DNA from: Pseudomonas sp. M30-35
Lineage (GTDB): Bacteria > Pseudomonadota > Gammaproteobacteria > Pseudomonadales > Pseudomonadaceae
Assembly: GCF_002163625.1 (NCBI RefSeq)
Contig: NZ_CP020892.1
Location: 930,001-994,000 of the forward strand
DNA: 64,000 nucleotides
Direction: 5' to 3'
Both the position numbers and the translations under genes were made by a program. Positions 61,745 to 64,000 of this stretch are shown piece by piece. Every line of letters starts with the position of its first letter. Position 1 is the first letter of the stretch. The notes beneath the pieces were generated by a model. That model was not told the DNA's origin. It made no database searches and was given only the letters and a program-made list of their open reading frames with translations.

Positions 61745-63517
61745 TCAGCGCACCCGGTTCAGGCTTTGCACTGTCAGGTCCAGCGCCTTGTACATGTCCA
61801 GTCGCGCAGAATGTCCCACGTCTGGATTATTGAGTTCATTGGCTCGTTCGGAGGGCAGGATGGGGGCAGTCAGATCGTCACCTTCGGTGGGTTCAAAATC
61901 ATATTCTTCACCGATGGTCATGGCGCTGCGACGTAGCAGCATGCGCAACTGATCTGGCTCCAGCTCGGGATTGATCGACAGCATGGCGGCCAGTAGCCCG
62001 GCGACCAACGGGGTCGCGTAAGAAGTACCGCAATGCACTTCGCCTTTCTCATCAGGCTTGGCCGTTGAGGTGTGGACGCAGGCAGCGGCGGTGATGTCTA
62101 CGCGCATGTCGATGTTGGAAGCCTTGCGCTTGGTGGCGTACTGAGCATCCTCGACCGGTACGTCTTTTTCGCTGCGTTGATGACCACCCACCACGAACAA
62201 CTGATCGGTGACGAAAGACGAAGGCAGGCGATACTCGTCACGACCGGAGAAAGACGAGCCGTTACCCGCCGAGTTGACTACCACCACGTTCGGGTGCTCT
62301 TCACGCAGCCAGAGGAAAAATTCTTCCAGCAGTTCTTCGTAGCCGCTCATGGCAATACCCGAGCGCACCAGTGAGTCGATGGGGTCGCCGTTGACGTCAA
62401 TCGCACCGATGCGGTGAATACCCCAGCTCCAGTTCAGCACGCGCACGCCGTCTTCAACCAGATTGACCGACGCCGCCACATTGGCGGTGATACCTGCATC
62501 CGAGTCGCGCGCGACTATTACATCAAAACCGGGGCCGACATTATCCAGCCCACGCAAAAAGCCGCTGTTGCCGCTCTTGTCCCAGGCTGCCGCCAATATG
62601 CCACTAACCGTGGTGCCATGGGCGCTCGGCTTATCGGCATCACGCGCGTACAGGCAAAGGCGCTTGCTGTTGGTGCGACAATCGTCACCGATATAGTCGG
62701 CGAAGTCCGGGGTATCAAAATCAACATCGCGCTCAATCACACCGATGCGCACCGGATGGGTCTTCACGCCACCGTTCTCGCGCTGCAACCGTCGCTGATA
62801 AAAATTTACCGCATCAAGAAAGCGGTTGGAGGCCCACTCTTCGTTGTCCGCCGGTGGTGCCTTATCGGGATCATCCTCGATACTTTTTTCGGCGCCGGAC
62901 TCTTCGATCACCACCGCATCCACACTGACTTCACCGCCAAGACGCAACACCGTGGCATCGCGCTCATCCAGATTCTTCGCTGCAAGGCGCAGCTGATAGG
63001 TGTTCAGCGGAGGGATCATGCCGACCACCTTGGCGCCGTATTTTTCTGCCAGGCGCTTGGCTTCTTTCGCACCGTCGTAATTTTCCTCAATCACGACGCT
63101 GATCAGATCCACATAGGACGTGAGCCCATCCATGTTCTTGGCTACTTCGTCGTCATTGGCCGCCACCACGTGGCTACTGCCCAGCGACAACCAGACCGGA
63201 TTACTCTGCTGGCCCTGTTGTTCAAGCACCAGCGGGCCACTCTGCTTGCCCTTGGTATCAAGTTGCAGTTGCAGCATCTGACCTTTGCCGCTGAGCCGCT
63301 CCGGGCTCAGAGGTTCGCCATTGAGCCGCGCCTGCCAATCACCGGACTGCAGGCCTTTAACCCGCAGGCAGAATGTTTGCTCCTGCGTTTCAAGCAGATC
63401 ACCACAGCGCTGCAGCTGTTGTATGCGAATAGGCTCCGCCGCCGACACACCCAGCGGCAGCGCTGCAAGCAGGAACGCTGGCAGAGACTTGCACAAGGAG
63501 AGAAAAGGACGCTTCAT
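61745..63517 (-). CDS. Secreted subtilisin-like (S8) serine peptidase with altered Asp position
   Basis: This is a 590-aa exported protein (signal peptide MKRPFLSLCKSLPAFLLAAL..., cut near SAA at 27) with an S8 fold from about residue 255. His300 (SAHGTTVSG), Asn419 (NSAGNG) and Ser499 (CGTSYATP) are in place. The Asp position reads VIERDVD instead of the usual V(I/L)DTG(I/V)D, so Glu262 stands where Asp should be, with Asp264 two residues on. Residues 30-250 are an N-terminal region of no known fold. It may be a peptidase using Glu, a shifted Asp, or a protein that lost activity. Confidence 0.85.
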   Translation of the reverse strand: MKRPFLSLCKSLPAFLLAALPLGVSAAEPIRIQQLQRCGDLLETQEQTFCLRVKGLQSGDWQARLNGEPLSPERLSGKGQMLQLQLDTKGKQSGPLVLEQQGQQSNPVWLSLGSSHVVAANDDEVAKNMDGLTSYVDLISVVIEENYDGAKEAKRLAEKYGAKVVGMIPPLNTYQLRLAAKNLDERDATVLRLGGEVSVDAVVIEESGAEKSIEDDPDKAPPADNEEWASNRFLDAVNFYQRRLQRENGGVKTHPVRIGVIERDVDFDTPDFADYIGDDCRTNSKRLCLYARDADKPSAHGTTVSGILAAAWDKSGNSGFLRGLDNVGPGFDVIVARDSDAGITANVAASVNLVEDGVRVLNWSWGIHRIGAIDVNGDPIDSLVRSGIAMSGYEELLEEFFLWLREEHPNVVVVNSAGNGSSFSGRDEYRLPSSFVTDQLFVVGGHQRSEKDVPVEDAQYATKRKASNIDMRVDITAAACVHTSTAKPDEKGEVHCGTSYATPLVAGLLAAMLSINPELEPDQLRMLLRRSAMTIGEEYDFEPTEGDDLTAPILPSERANELNNPDVGHSARLDMYKALDLTVQSLNRVR

Positions 63518-63912
63518 TTACTACTCCGCTTTCGGTTGTCAGCTCGCGCAAGCAGAGTTTCCGCTGCGCTTGATCAACTTCCGACCGCCAGATCAGTGAA
63601 TGTTTCAATGGCCGACCGGAATGACAAAGCGGCAAGGTGTTTATTGCGGCTAGCTTGAGCATGCTGCGCGATGCGATTGCATGCGTGCCCCTCAAGTCGC
63701 CCCGCAAGTAAGTGCTAAGTTACGGAGCTGCTCAAGCATGTTGTAGACGACCACATGCAAGCTCGTTTCAGTGCTAAATCAAGGCAAGGTTTTGCTCAGG
63801 AAGTGGGCGGCGCCCATCCAGGTTTTTCAATATGGGTGCCTGTGTTTTTACATAGCCTGGCCGATAGCGGCCAGTCGCATTCGCATCACCGGGCTTGGCT
63901 GCGTTCGCTCTA
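63518..63912. other. Gap upstream of the S8 peptidase
   Basis: 395 bp without a gene. It should hold the peptidase promoter on the minus strand and the end of the following regulator. No hairpin, repeat or RNA gene was recognised. Confidence 0.5.
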
Positions 63913-64000
63913 CTAGCTTCTCGTTGCTTGCAAGATTCTTCCCGCATCCCTCGCTGGAGGCAATCCAAACACCCGCGCATAGTCACGACTGAATTGTGTC
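63913..64000 (-). CDS. C-terminal end of an AraC/GlxA-type regulator (cut by window edge)
   Basis: Read from the window edge, the minus strand codes TQFSRDYARVFGLPPARD, then AGRILQATRS and a stop (TAG at 63915-63913). The FSRDYARVFGLPPARD wording is the last helix of an AraC helix-turn-helix, so this is the tail of an AraC-type regulator whose body lies outside. Only 28 residues are visible. Confidence 0.7.
   Translation of the reverse strand, partial: TQFSRDYARVFGLPPARDAGRILQATRS

Noticed and set aside
62414-63658. 414-aa open frame on the plus strand, opposite the S8 peptidase
   Set aside because: It is antisense to a clear gene with signal peptide and catalytic motifs, and its sequence is low in structure and rich in His and Arg as expected for the shadow of a GC-rich gene.

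Overview
The window reads as the chromosome of a Pseudomonas (gammaproteobacterium, moderate GC). The support is the beta-alanine operon bauABC with divergent bauR, the purine block (adenine deaminase, a 2OG-Fe(II) oxygenase, 8-oxoguanine deaminase, a BMP-type ABC importer), homogentisate dioxygenase, sbp-cysT-cysW, an orphan hcp/vgrG type VI secretion (T6SS) cluster, and GTAG-type REP repeats. I saw no rRNA, tRNA or CRISPR.

Layout. 1-5940: a truncated TetR repressor, an RND efflux adaptor and pump behind a TetR-type operator, and a Bcr/CflA drug exporter. 5952-8717: a 59-aa protein, a zinc-less alcohol dehydrogenase/quinone reductase with an ABM monooxygenase, and a divergent LysR. 8772-11827: a putative copper/metal block (DUF2946, His/Met-rich PepSY protein, DUF302, PCu(A)C chaperone). 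11990-26014: purine and nucleobase catabolism and uptake (adenine deaminase, dioxygenase, BMP binding protein, 8-oxoguanine deaminase, two permeases and an ATPase, YigZ and a RutR-like TetR). This block is interrupted by an SDR, an SDS-type alkylsulfatase and a divergent Crp/Fnr-type regulator. 26292-28557: an NTP-exchange-like MFS protein and a Tat-exported aldo/keto reductase. 28817-33109: bauR and bauABC. 33420-34510: nicotinamide riboside uptake (pnuC) with a NadR-type kinase. 34541-42631: an SBP_3 protein, YjdM, a diguanylate cyclase, a LEA-2 lipoprotein, an EamA exporter, a Tsx/OmpK porin, hmgA and an RBBP9-type hydrolase. 43632-53229: hcp, vgrG, a DUF4123 adaptor, a 1270-aa VasX-like pore-forming toxin and two tandem immunity genes, the second frameshifted at a poly-G run. 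53590-57757: sulfate importer genes in an unusual divergent order (sbp-cysT-cysW left, cysA right). 57909-64000: glutaredoxin, an AhpD-like protein, AraC, a secreted protein, DUF899, a subtilisin-like protease with an altered Asp position, and the end of another AraC-type regulator.

How the genes fit together. Nucleobase and nucleoside acquisition recurs: a Tsx-like outer-membrane channel, a BMP/ABC inner-membrane importer, two deaminases, PnuC and a nicotinamide riboside kinase. The T6SS cluster is a complete orphan delivery cassette without the core apparatus. It is the best candidate for something new, because both immunity copies carry a 9-G run in their coding sequence and one is switched out of frame by it. 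A ~140-bp miniature transposon with terminal inverted repeats occurs twice (15310-15462 and 59698-59836). REP clusters sit after the copper chaperone and after bauC.
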